From positions 12,903-55,300 of the forward strand of contig JAAXHD010000358.1 in NCBI GenBank assembly GCA_012271015.1: 42,398 nt of DNA, in the 5' to 3' direction. Positions 34,568 through 42,398 of the stretch are shown one piece after another (position 1 is the first letter of the stretch; every line of letters starts with the position of its first letter). This stretch comes from Candidatus Poribacteria bacterium (GTDB lineage: Bacteria > Poribacteria > WGA-4E > WGA-3G). The notes beneath the pieces were generated by a model. It had not been told where the DNA came from, searched no databases, and worked only from the letters and a program-made list of their open reading frames with translations. Both the position numbers and the translations under genes were made by a program.

Positions 34568-34597
34568 TTGATACGCTTCTCTTAAACCTGTTATAAT
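34568..34597 (+). promoter_or_regulatory. Promoter for the MFS transporter gene
   Basis: TTGATA (34568-34573) and TATAAT (34592-34597) are separated by 18 bases. The leader to the ATG at 34713 is about 110 bases. The region 34438-34712 otherwise shows no gene. It contains ATCGCGGATTCTCGCG near 34688, a motif also met near 40155. Confidence 0.55.
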
Positions 34598-34712
34598 AGA
34601 CGATATTATATTTTTATTTATAGAAATGCTCCCGGACCTTACCAATAGTATGTTATCCACTGGAGCGGAAAAGGTATGGACTCATCATCGCGGATTCTCG
34701 CGTTCATTTTAG

Positions 34713-35879
34713 ATGGAAAAATCAAGACTTCTCTTTCTGTTCTTAACCCTATTCTTTGTCATGCTCGGGTTTGGCATCATTATTCCGAATCTCGCTTATT
34801 ACGCTAAAGATACCGGGGCAACCACCACTGAAATAGCGATATTAATGTCCATCTACTCTGGGATGCAACTATTGTTCGCGCCGATCTGGGGTAGACTCTC
34901 GGACAAGCACGGTAGAAAACCCGCGATTTTGCTTGGATTGCTTGGGAATGCTGTCGCCTTAGTCGGTTTCGGGTTGGCAAAAGACTACGTCTGGCTCCTC
35001 ACCACCCGCAGTGCCGCAGGCATCGCTTCAGCAGCTGTGCTACCGAGTGTAATGGCTTATGTGGCAGATATAACCACATCAGAAGAACGTGGCAGAGGCA
35101 TGGGCTTAATGGGTGCGGCGATGGGACTTGGCTTCATCCTTGGTCCAGCGATTGGCGGTATTATGGGCAGTCACAATATGCCATTCTTTGTCGCAGGCGG
35201 GTTGTCTACACTAAACTTCCTCTTCGCGCTTATCCTGCTCCCAGAATCTTTACAGAAAGACATCGCTGATGAAACAATTGAAGATCGGCACGAATGGATC
35301 TCTCCACGCGAGATATTTCGTCGGACAACCTTGAAATCGTCTCTCACGCCTCTTTTCCTTGTTGCATTTTTCTCAACCTTCAGCTTTGCAGGATTGGAGA
35401 TGACGTTCCCACTATTCATTGAGGATCGTTGGAACTACGGAGAGAGAGAAATGGGGTGGATGTTCATGTTTATGGGGGCGATTGCGGTCCCAATACAGGG
35501 TGTCTTGCTCGGAAGATTAATAAATGGTTTAGGGGAGCGGCGCATCATCCTCATCGGGTTACTACTCAGTGCGATAGGTATAGCACTTTTGCTCAACGCT
35601 TACTCCTTCGTAACACTCACCATTTATCTCACCATTGCTGGTATCGGGAATCAACTCATTCGTCCGACGAATGCATCATGGATTTCCAAACGGACCCAGA
35701 TTGGTCAAGGTGCAGCTATCGGTATTATGGACGCTTTCTTGAGTCTGGGACGCATACTGGGACCCCTGCTTGGCGGTTGGCTCTATGCGAAAGAGGCGTA
35801 TCCGTATGCAGTACTGGCGGGGATTTTGCTCCTTACAATGTTCGGCTTGTATATTCCTTTACGCCGAATTAAGGAATAG
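34713..35879 (+). CDS. Major facilitator superfamily transporter (DHA1-like)
   Basis: The protein has 388 residues with about twelve predicted transmembrane helices in two halves. Motif A between helices 2 and 3 reads G60-RLSDKHGRKP, and a GxxxGPxxGG motif C (GFILGPAIGG) lies in helix 5. This fits proton-coupled drug-efflux DHA1 transporters such as the TetA/Bmr group. It acts in the cytoplasmic membrane, with unknown substrate. It is monocistronic with its own promoter. No regulator gene adjoins it. It is convergent with the giant gene at 36155-39646. Confidence 0.88.
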   Translation: MEKSRLLFLFLTLFFVMLGFGIIIPNLAYYAKDTGATTTEIAILMSIYSGMQLLFAPIWGRLSDKHGRKPAILLGLLGNAVALVGFGLAKDYVWLLTTRSAAGIASAAVLPSVMAYVADITTSEERGRGMGLMGAAMGLGFILGPAIGGIMGSHNMPFFVAGGLSTLNFLFALILLPESLQKDIADETIEDRHEWISPREIFRRTTLKSSLTPLFLVAFFSTFSFAGLEMTFPLFIEDRWNYGEREMGWMFMFMGAIAVPIQGVLLGRLINGLGERRIILIGLLLSAIGIALLLNAYSFVTLTIYLTIAGIGNQLIRPTNASWISKRTQIGQGAAIGIMDAFLSLGRILGPLLGGWLYAKEAYPYAVLAGILLLTMFGLYIPLRRIKE

Positions 35880-36017
35880 CTATCAGTCTGCGGTTATCAG
35901 TTATCGGTTAAGAGGCACTTTGTAAAATCTATCCCTACTTGGAATATTCTAAGACTGCCTGAATTGTTAAGAAACCTTTTTATCGTAGATTCCACAATTA
36001 ACATTACATTATCGAAT

Positions 36018-36086
36018 TGTAGGAGGGAACTCCGATTCCCGACTCACAGTGAGTTGGGTCACGATTCAGAGGGTACGCCCCCTACA
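36018..36086. repeat. TGTAGGAG palindromic repeat, long copy (69 bp)
   Basis: The ends TGTAGG (36018-36023) and CCTACA (36081-36086) are inverted. Inside lie GGGAACTCCGATTCCC and a 10-bp hairpin CCCGACTCAC-A-GTGAGTTGGG (one G-T pair). It lies in the 275-base gap between convergent genes (35880-36154). Because it has no T run, it is not an ordinary terminator. Confidence 0.6.
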
Positions 36087-36154
36087 GAAGAGATGTAAAC
36101 TTAATTATGGGCTTTACTATAACTCCCACTGCAAGACACATTGATAACTGAAAA

Positions 36155-39100
36155 CTATTGTGTTGTTCCAATATCCAAGGGTGGCAATCGGTGTTCGACC
36201 CGCCGTGTGTTGTATTCAAGCCGATACCGCCGATGTACTTCATCATCGGGATAGTGCTCAGGCGCTGGATACGGATAGGCAGACATTCCATGAAACGGTA
36301 GAGGTTCAACCGTTTGCGATGTGAGCGTATTGATGTCCCCGTCCTTGTCCCATCCGTCGCTGTAGAGAATAAAATCACGCACCCACCCCGCTTTCAATGT
36401 TGGTAAGCGCGACGCTTCAAATTCCACTGTAATCTCGTCCCCTGCATTGAGGATAACGTACATATCATCTACCTCCTGCAATAACGGAGCGACATCACCA
36501 TAACGGGTATAAAACCCTGCCAAATCTCGCCACTGTGCATCCTTTGTAACCTTTTGGTAGTCAAACAGGTGCGGGGCATGCGGGTTCGGACGATACATCT
36601 CAGAAAAGCCTCGGTAGTGTAAATCCGCGCTATCCGGGGTCAAGGTCGTCATTTTCATCGGGACAGTCTGCTTGCCGACAGTGAAAAACGCTGTATCCCA
36701 GTAAATTTGCATATCGGTTTCAATCCGTACGCGCCGATCCTCTGATAGGAATTTACCCGTCAGGTCAATGGTGATTGTTTTGTTTTTCCCTGCAGGGATT
36801 CCAATCATATCGATTACGGTTTTCCATTTACCAGTTTCATCTTTCACAGCAACCGCCGGAAAACTCGGATTGATTGCGGGGTTTTGGAATAGGGCAACAT
36901 TGATGCTGGTATCCGTCGGGAAGATCCACCCGCCAAGGAAAAGCGTCAGTGGTGTGTCGTTTGGAACATCACCAAGATCAAGGATTATGCCATGCGGTTC
37001 AACAACACCTTGATACGGTCCATGAGCATGCTCAACGGCGTAGCGGTAATCAAACGCCTTTAAAGCCTCGGACACATCTTTGCCGTTATGATCAACAGCG
37101 GATTCCGGGAACCGTTTTTCTGAAACACCATAAACTTTGAACTTTGCAAAGGGGGGCGGCGTATACTGTTCATTCACGAAAATATCAGTGCCTTCTGGGT
37201 GATCGACCGCTATCAGCTTCACCTCATCGAAATAGGCGGTTTCCCACAATTCTTCTGTAATCTGAATGGAATATTTACCGGACTTCGGTTGTATTTGCGT
37301 TCCCGAAATCTTCACAAAATCCTTTGTTTCATCAGGCGCGACGAACCCCATCGACGTAACGAGTCCCAATGGCGCACGCCAGAGCAGATCCGTGACGAAT
37401 TGATAGTGTTCACCGTCGTAAACATATAGAAAAGGACAGGAGCCTTTTAGTACCTGTTTTTCTAAAATGCGTTGCTTCGCCTGTGGTGTTACGACGTTCT
37501 GTGGCACACCGTTCGTCCAGACGACACGAACGACATCCGCCGCCTCAAACGTCCCCAATCCGAAATGAGATACCTGTTGCGTTACATATTGTAACTGATA
37601 CAGATCCCCAACCTTCACTTCCAACTTTGAACCGATGCCATCTCTATTAACTTTGTTGTTTCCCGCCGTAATACCTTCCAATCGCACCTGTATCCAATTG
37701 TTTTGATTCCCACCGTCGTTTTGCAATGCGCGGAGTTGTCCGTCGGTATTGATAAAAAAGAGATCGAGATCGCCATCATTGTCATAATCACCGACTGCAC
37801 CAGCAATTGCGGTCTGGAGGATCATATCGCCTGTCGGTGTGACCGATTCTATTAAGGGATACGGTTCATGAAAAGTCCCAGTCCCATCGTTCCGAAACAG
37901 GAAGGTTCCCGTATCGCCACCAACCCAGACATCAACAGATCCGTCGTTGTCGTAATCCAAATTTCTCATTAGAGTCGGAGGCGAGTCAAGGACACTCGTC
38001 TCTGAACTCGGTGCCTCCACAAAACGCCCATCTCCTCTATTCCGATAGAGATAGATGTAATCTTCTGTAGCCAAAAAGAGGTCAACGTCGCCATCGTTGT
38101 CATAATCACCCGCAGCAGCTGCGAAATAACGCACATCTTGAGGAATCCCAGTCCCATTGGAAACCGCCTGGAGTTTTCCTTGACGGAGATTATCGTAAAG
38201 CGTGCATCCCATTCCTTTATGTGTTGTAAAGATGTCAATATCGCCATCGTCATCAAAATCAGCAGACAATGCCTCATCTGGTATGCGCTGGACGAAAGGC
38301 ACATTATCCGCATCTGTTGATACAAAAGTTTGCTCACTAACATCGGTGAACGTTATATTGCCCTGATCATCACCGTTATTCCGATACATTGTGGTGTTGG
38401 CTCGACCTGAAAAGAGGTCCAGATCACCGTCATGGTCAAAATCAACAGGGAAAAGCACCTCGGTTCCGTCTGCAGTCTGTTCATTTTCAATGAGTGAAGA
38501 TGTCTCCCAATTGCCATCGGCATTCATTTGCAGATATGTTATCACGTCGTGAGGTGGCAATAGGAAGTTGAGTGTCCCATCTTTATTGAGATCCGCGAAC
38601 GCAACAACGTGTTGACTAAGATCGCTTTCAAACTGTTGGACAGGCATAAAATTTTCACCTGTGTTCCGAAGGAGCTGCCCAGTCGAAGCAATATACAGGT
38701 CCAGATTCCCATCGCCATCGTAATCAATCAAAGACATAGCGGCAGATGTTCCTATAGGTGTGCTCACATTGGCAAGCCCAAGTTGTTCAGTGACATCTAC
38801 ATATGTCACGTCAATCGGTGGATTTTGTTTGGCTGTGATTCGAGCCTTGAATCCTGGGCGAAACGTTTCTATCGGGTGTCCAAGGATGTCGGTAACAAGT
38901 TCACCGATGCCCTGCTGATAACGTGGACTTGCTCGTTGTACATTCTCAAAAATTCGGATGTTTCGCGTAGCGATCTTTAGGTCGCCCTGTTGTAACGCCG
39001 TTATCCCTTGTGTTAGATATTTCAGTTTCTCTGGCTCAGTGTCGCCTAACAGGAGCATCAACTCCTGACACAGATTTTCGGTATCTTCAAGTTTCTCCTG

Positions 39101-39646
39101 TGCCAAAAGACCTTGTGTCAATTTCAACAACACGACGACATTCACTGGGGAACGGGTATGGAGATCCTGCAAATGTCGAACTGCTTCCAATTGCGCCTCT
39201 GGATTATTGCGTTGTGCCAGATAGTGGCGGACCAGTTTATACCGAAACTCCAACTCACCGGGCGCCAATCGCACGGCTGCCTTCATCGCCTCCACGGCTA
39301 ATTCGCTCTGTCCTTGTAGCTGATAGACCTCAGACAAGATGAAGTGTAACTGGCTATCCATCGGCGCGATAGTGATCCCGCGTTTGACCCATTCTTCGGC
39401 GGCACTTGCTTGCTGTAAGCGCAAGTGTGCGACAGCGAGGTTTCCGTAACCGATTGCTTCATCGGGGAGTAATTCAATAAGTGCTGTAAACGCCTCGACC
39501 GCCTTTGACGGCTGGGATTCTTCGAGATATGCTAACCCTAAATTCTGATGCCGTATTGCCTCTTCAATGATTTGGGGACTGTTCATCTCTTGCGCATTTA
39601 CGATCCAAATGGCAAAAAACCATGTCAAAAGTAGTATATACTTCAT
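36155..39646 (-). CDS. Exported TPR/FG-GAP/ASPIC giant protein
   Basis: The protein has 1163 residues. The signal peptide covers about 1-19 (ILLLTWFFAIWIVNAQE). Residues about 28-250 hold TPR units. Residues about 278-640 form a beta-propeller of FG-GAP/VCBS repeats with calcium loops: DYDGDGNLD (308-316), degenerate DLNKDG (352), and DFDHDGDLD (402), DFDDDGDID (463), DYDNDGDVD (514), DYDNDGSVD (564) and DYDNDGDLD (620). Residues about 650-735 match the ASPIC/UnbV domain (NWIQVRLEG, then HFGLG and VVWTNG). Residues about 740-1163 are beta-rich and unrecognised. It is related to CRTAC1-like proteins; the calcium propeller suggests adhesion or surface display (inference). Its ATG overlaps the TGA of the small upstream gene (ATGA), implying translational coupling. 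Confidence 0.85.
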   Translation of the reverse strand: MKYILLLTWFFAIWIVNAQEMNSPQIIEEAIRHQNLGLAYLEESQPSKAVEAFTALIELLPDEAIGYGNLAVAHLRLQQASAAEEWVKRGITIAPMDSQLHFILSEVYQLQGQSELAVEAMKAAVRLAPGELEFRYKLVRHYLAQRNNPEAQLEAVRHLQDLHTRSPVNVVVLLKLTQGLLAQEKLEDTENLCQELMLLLGDTEPEKLKYLTQGITALQQGDLKIATRNIRIFENVQRASPRYQQGIGELVTDILGHPIETFRPGFKARITAKQNPPIDVTYVDVTEQLGLANVSTPIGTSAAMSLIDYDGDGNLDLYIASTGQLLRNTGENFMPVQQFESDLSQHVVAFADLNKDGTLNFLLPPHDVITYLQMNADGNWETSSLIENEQTADGTEVLFPVDFDHDGDLDLFSGRANTTMYRNNGDDQGNITFTDVSEQTFVSTDADNVPFVQRIPDEALSADFDDDGDIDIFTTHKGMGCTLYDNLRQGKLQAVSNGTGIPQDVRYFAAAAGDYDNDGDVDLFLATEDYIYLYRNRGDGRFVEAPSSETSVLDSPPTLMRNLDYDNDGSVDVWVGGDTGTFLFRNDGTGTFHEPYPLIESVTPTGDMILQTAIAGAVGDYDNDGDLDLFFINTDGQLRALQNDGGNQNNWIQVRLEGITAGNNKVNRDGIGSKLEVKVGDLYQLQYVTQQVSHFGLGTFEAADVVRVVWTNGVPQNVVTPQAKQRILEKQVLKGSCPFLYVYDGEHYQFVTDLLWRAPLGLVTSMGFVAPDETKDFVKISGTQIQPKSGKYSIQITEELWETAYFDEVKLIAVDHPEGTDIFVNEQYTPPPFAKFKVYGVSEKRFPESAVDHNGKDVSEALKAFDYRYAVEHAHGPYQGVVEPHGIILDLGDVPNDTPLTLFLGGWIFPTDTSINVALFQNPAINPSFPAVAVKDETGKWKTVIDMIGIPAGKNKTITIDLTGKFLSEDRRVRIETDMQIYWDTAFFTVGKQTVPMKMTTLTPDSADLHYRGFSEMYRPNPHAPHLFDYQKVTKDAQWRDLAGFYTRYGDVAPLLQEVDDMYVILNAGDEITVEFEASRLPTLKAGWVRDFILYSDGWDKDGDINTLTSQTVEPLPFHGMSAYPYPAPEHYPDDEVHRRYRLEYNTRRVEHRLPPLDIGTTQ

Positions 39647-39906
39647 GTATTTTCCTCTTTCTGAATATCTTCTGCGGCTTCCCGAATTGCCTGTCGTATG
39701 CTATTCCGTCGGAGTCTGAGGGAGTCCTCCAGCTGCTTCAGGTGCAGCAGCCACGACTCTTTAGAATCACCTTCTTCTGTGCCAAACCCATCTGTCATAG
39801 AGAGTCGAATATATTTCAGCCGTTCCGTCTGTAGCACCTTCAACTGAGCATCATAATCCTCAATCCCGGATTCCAACAGAGAAACCAGTTCACGAATCTT
39901 TTCCAA
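39643..39906 (-). CDS. Small coiled-coil protein coupled to the giant gene
   Basis: The protein has 87 residues from a TTG start at 39906. The start is supported by AAGGAG (39914-39919 on the complementary strand) 7 bases upstream, and the codon reads TTG rather than ATG. It is charged and helical (EKIRELVSLLESGIEDYDAQ, then LHLKQLEDSLRLRRNSIRQAI), with no signal peptide or membrane helix, so it is cytoplasmic. Its stop codon TGA overlaps the ATG of the giant gene by four bases (ATGA). I recognise no family. It may be a chaperone-like or regulatory partner of the giant gene, but that rests only on the coupling. Confidence 0.65.
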   Translation of the reverse strand: MEKIRELVSLLESGIEDYDAQLKVLQTERLKYIRLSMTDGFGTEEGDSKESWLLHLKQLEDSLRLRRNSIRQAIREAAEDIQKEENT

Positions 39907-39993
39907 TGTCCGTCTCCTTTTCGTTATATTTTTTAAATTTATTTTCCGTAGGTTGGATTAAACGTTTGTGCTGAGGAAATCACACGCTTTACT

Positions 39994-40020
39994 TGTAGGA
40001 GCAAGCTTGCTCGCGATCTT
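39994..40020 (+). repeat. TGTAGGAG repeat with GAGCAAGCTTGCTC palindrome
   Basis: TGTAGGAGCAAGCTTGCTCG and the bases after it include a perfect 14-bp palindrome at 39999-40012. The form resembles the REP sequences described in Pseudomonas. It lies in the 385-base gap 39907-40291. Confidence 0.6.
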
Positions 40021-40049
40021 CCTAATGGTTTCCAACTGCCAACGGCTAA

Positions 40050-40085
40050 TTTGTAGGAGCGAGTGTTTTTGCTTGGGTGTTTCTT
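40050..40085 (+). repeat. TGTAGGAG dispersed repeat, plus-strand copy
   Basis: TTTGTAGGAGCGAGTGTTTT followed by a GCTTGGG segment matches the minus-strand copy at 29912-29947. It lies 40 bases after the copy at 39994. The rest of 39907-40291 holds short inverted motifs such as ATCGCGGATTATCGCGGAT (about 40155) and the promoter of the next gene, with no small gene seen. Confidence 0.6.
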
Positions 40086-40239
40086 TATGCTCACGATTCC
40101 CTGAAATATCAGTTTATCTTATTTTATGTTTGCAATCAAATATAAATCTGAATCGCGGATTATCGCGGATGACACGGAGGGAGCGAATTTTAAAGAGTAT
40201 TTCCCTTAAATCCGTGCCGCCTTGCGGTTTGGATTTGCC

Positions 40240-40268
40240 TTGAATTCCCTTGGGAAACTGCGTATAAT
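40240..40268 (+). promoter_or_regulatory. Promoter for the DUF3696-type ATPase gene
   Basis: TTGAAT (40240-40245) and TATAAT (40263-40268) are separated by 17 bases. GGAGGGAG follows within 20 bases of the -10 box, and the ATG is at 40292, so the leader is only about 17 bases. Confidence 0.75.
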
Positions 40269-40291
40269 AGGGTTAACACGGAGGGAGAGAA

Positions 40292-41584
40292 ATGATTACA
40301 CATATCAGAGTGCAAAACTTCAAATCGTGGAAAGATAGCGGTGAGGTAAAGCTTGCACCGCTGACAGGTTTCTTTGGGACAAATAGTTCTGGAAAGAGTA
40401 GTCTGCTACAGATGCTACTGTTGCTCAAACAGACTGTTGGGAAAGAGAAAGTTATCTTCTTCGGTGATGAAAATTCTCTTGTCAACCTTGGCAATTTCCG
40501 CGAAGTGATTCACAGACATCAATTAATTAATGAATTATATTTGGGAATCAGTTGCAAACTCACCCATTCCGCTTCTGATCTTCTTAAAATTCCCATCCAG
40601 TTCCTCCGTTTTGCTTTTGACACCATTATCCGAGAGGAGAAATCAACACCAATAGTCAAACACATCCGATATATTAGTTTGCCTGACGGCGCAATAACGC
40701 TTTGGGAAAATGGCCAACTCTCCAGGGACAACCGGGACTTGGGCGCGATTGATATCCAAAACTGCTATGGCTTACCTCCACAACCGTCTATAAATTCTTC
40801 TGGTCCTACAGACATTCTACCCCAATTTTCGTTCGCGTTTGAAAAACTATTTTTTCATGTTTACTACCTGGGTCCGACTCGTGTTCATCCAAAAAGACTT
40901 TATCATTGGGAAAGGACACACCCCAAGGAGGTAGATCTGTGGGGGGATAAAGCCGTCGACGCGCTACTCTCCGCACGCGTCCTACAATTAACAACGGCTC
41001 ACAACGGAAAAAGAATTCTTATTGAGGAGCGTATATCTAAATGGCTTCAAAAGCTGGAACTCGCTCACTCTTTTCGGCTTATTCCGATCGGGGCTCTTGA
41101 TGATAACACTTACGAAATTCGCATCCGAAAAACCCCGAATAGTGCAGAAGTCACATTAGCAGACATGGGCCACGGAGTTTCCGATGTATTTCCTCTGCTG
41201 GTTCATTGTTGTTATGTCCCAGAAGGGTCAACACTAATTTTGGAGCAACCCGGCATCCATCTGCACCCAATGGCGCAAGCCGATCTTGCGGACCTGCTGA
41301 TAGAGGTTATCACAGAGCGCAATCTTCAGATTTTAGTAGAGAGCCACAGCGAACATCTTTTGACGCGCTTGCAACTACGAATTACAGAAGACAAAATTCC
41401 TGCAAGCGATACCACTCTCTATTTCTGTGAAAATGACGACGGTGTTTCTAATATCAAATCGCTGGACGTAGATGAGCTCGGTAATATTAAAAATTGGCCG
41501 AAAAACTTTTTTGGCAACGTGAGGAGTGACCTTGTTAAAATGGCACGAGAACAGATGAAACGCCAGAAGAAAGCAGAGGATTAA
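40292..41584 (+). CDS. AAA ATPase, DUF3696/OLD-like
   Basis: The protein has 430 residues. The P-loop G29-TNSSGKSS (K35) is preceded by the IRVQNFKSW start typical of RecF/OLD/SMC-type ABC ATPases. Near the C-terminus come the signature-like TLADMGHGVSDVFPLL, Walker B LILEQPGIHLHP and D-loop/H-loop VESHSEHLL, then a DUF3696-like tail (IKNWPKNFFG). There is no TOPRIM domain, unlike OLD nucleases. Such stand-alone ATPases often pair with a nuclease or partner gene and are found in defence or repair loci, but no intact partner is visible here. It has a strong promoter and a GGAGG site. The stop TAA overlaps an ATG at 41584. The residue pattern in the middle is less conserved. Confidence 0.82.
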   Translation: MITHIRVQNFKSWKDSGEVKLAPLTGFFGTNSSGKSSLLQMLLLLKQTVGKEKVIFFGDENSLVNLGNFREVIHRHQLINELYLGISCKLTHSASDLLKIPIQFLRFAFDTIIREEKSTPIVKHIRYISLPDGAITLWENGQLSRDNRDLGAIDIQNCYGLPPQPSINSSGPTDILPQFSFAFEKLFFHVYYLGPTRVHPKRLYHWERTHPKEVDLWGDKAVDALLSARVLQLTTAHNGKRILIEERISKWLQKLELAHSFRLIPIGALDDNTYEIRIRKTPNSAEVTLADMGHGVSDVFPLLVHCCYVPEGSTLILEQPGIHLHPMAQADLADLLIEVITERNLQILVESHSEHLLTRLQLRITEDKIPASDTTLYFCENDDGVSNIKSLDVDELGNIKNWPKNFFGNVRSDLVKMAREQMKRQKKAED

Positions 41585-41587
41585 TGA

Positions 41588-41824
41588 ACGCTGTTATTTC
41601 GGAAATTTATTGCCGTAGCAGTCGCGTACGGAAACATTCATCAACAGAAGGCGATTCTCTCGCCAGCATCCGATAGCCAGTGGTACGGGTTTCGAGAGGA
41701 ACTCGTTAGAACGGATTGGAAGTTGAATTTGTTTGTGAGGAGTATATTCGAGATCTATATGAAAGACGGCAGGCAGACTGAATTTCGCTACCATACCCAA
41801 ACCTCATACGAATATGCGTCGTAA
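41588..41824 (+). pseudogene. Remnant of an unrecognised gene between the ATPase and permease
   Basis: An open frame runs from ACG at 41588 to TAA at 41822-41824 (78 codons) with no ATG, GTG or TTG in a convincing place. The translation looks protein-like (SQWYGFREELVRTDWKLN, ending in TSYEYAS), and its end overlaps the ATG of the permease. An overlapping ATG at 41584, in another frame, gives only 30 residues. It could be a frameshifted or truncated second gene of the ATPase unit. I do not recognise it. Confidence 0.35.
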
Positions 41825-42398
41825 TTACCACCTCTTTATCCTTCTTTTTCCCGTTGTCTTTTGGCTTGTCTGCTTCTTTCTGCTTCCACTGGCATCCGTG
41901 TTTATCTACACTTTTCTGAAATCTGGGTTGTACGGTGGTGTGCAATGGGATTTCACACTGGAGAATTATCAACGCTTGTTCGATGGATTGTATCTCGGTA
42001 TCCTCTGGCGTTCGGTATCGACAGCATTGATCTGCACTGCCATCTGTCTACTCCTCGGTTATCCCTTCGCTTACTATCTCGCACGTTACAGACCGAAACA
42101 TAGAAACGTATTGCTGCTTCTTGTCGTCGTTCCGTTTTGGACGAACTTCCTGATTCGGACCTACGCATGGATACTCATCTTACGGACGGAAGGACTCCTA
42201 AACAGCCTCTTGGGAGCAGTCCTCCCGAATTGGAGTCCATTAGAACTCCTGAACACGCCACTCGCCGTGCAGATAGGACTCGTGTACGGATACCTACCCT
42301 TCATGATACTCCCACTGTATGCCGCTCTGGAACAATTAGATGTGTCGCTATTAGAAGCCGCGCAAGACCTCGGCGCGTCGCCGCGGCGAGCCTTTTGG
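41814..42398 (+). CDS. PotB/spermidine-type ABC transporter permease, 5' part
   Basis: The gene runs off the window after 195 codons. From the ATG at 41814 there is a hydrophobic helix (LFILLFPVVFWLVCFFLLPL). The FTLENYQRLFDG segment follows, then helices and the motifs PFWTNFLIRTYAWILILR and PFMILPLYAALEQLD, and finally an EAA loop (LLEAAQDLGASPRRAF). These features are characteristic of PotB/PotH-type permeases of polyamine or related import systems in the cytoplasmic membrane. The ATP-binding, second permease and binding-protein genes would be expected just outside the window. Substrate is inferred from the family only. Confidence 0.85.
   Translation, partial: MRRNYHLFILLFPVVFWLVCFFLLPLASVFIYTFLKSGLYGGVQWDFTLENYQRLFDGLYLGILWRSVSTALICTAICLLLGYPFAYYLARYRPKHRNVLLLLVVVPFWTNFLIRTYAWILILRTEGLLNSLLGAVLPNWSPLELLNTPLAVQIGLVYGYLPFMILPLYAALEQLDVSLLEAAQDLGASPRRAFW

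Noticed and set aside
41594..41800. 68-codon minus-strand gene in the gap before the permease
   Set aside because: No ribosome site, no recognisable motif, and opposite the likely remnant on the plus strand.
1..42398. CRISPR array, tRNA or rRNA genes
   Set aside because: No regularly spaced identical repeats with unique spacers outside the coding coiled-coil array, and no tRNA cloverleaf or rRNA motif seen by eye; a covariance-model scan would be needed to exclude small RNAs fully.

Overview
This is a chromosomal-type segment of a Gram-negative-like, respiring bacterium with moderate GC. I see no phage, plasmid, CRISPR, rRNA or tRNA gene. Two predicted surface peptidases carry FlgD-like (type IX-like) C-terminal domains. 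There are also an ASPIC/FG-GAP protein with TPRs, an adenylate cyclase-STAND-TPR protein and many short palindromic repeats. Together these recall uncultured marine lineages such as Candidatus Poribacteria. That assignment is inference from gene style, not proof. The 3' end of mqnD suggests the futalosine route to menaquinone.

Layout: 1-1617 holds the 3' end of mqnD with a terminator, a small unknown gene and a membrane-anchored SdiA-regulated-like beta-propeller on the minus strand. 1761-3390 is a strong promoter and long leader before a four-motif beta/gamma-crystallin protein fused to an amidotransferase-like fold. 3563-9343 is a tight trio: an SPFH (flotillin-like) membrane protein with thirteen 22-residue repeats, a zinc-binding protein, and a secreted M6 metalloprotease. 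9561-10613 is a lipoprotein with its own promoter and terminator. On the minus strand, 10671-16080 holds a DinG-type helicase, an HtrA-type lipoprotein protease and a secreted M28 peptidase.

16166-26514 (plus): a small tail-anchored coiled-coil protein; then a TGS GTPase, mazE, a truncated mazF and a TonB-like/vWA protein packed together; then a TA-flanked MITE-like element, an M20 amidohydrolase, an adenylate cyclase-STAND-TPR protein and an exported TPR protein. 26673-29345 is aconitase (acnA) and 29438-29863 a DUF4377-type lipoprotein. On the minus strand, 30010-34437 holds an aldo/keto reductase downstream of dnaE. 34713-35879 is an MFS exporter. On the minus strand, 36155-39906 holds a TPR/FG-GAP/ASPIC giant translationally coupled to a small TTG-start coiled-coil gene. 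40292-41584 is a DUF3696-like ATPase with a very good promoter, followed by a probably decayed reading frame and the 5' part of a PotB-like permease that runs off the window.

Housekeeping functions (dnaE, acnA, mqnD) are interleaved with envelope and secretion functions. The least conventional items are the hendecad-repeat SPFH protein and its operon, the crystallin fusion, the coupled small gene plus giant, the DinG protein with one iron-sulfur cysteine replaced by serine, and several families of dispersed palindromic repeats.
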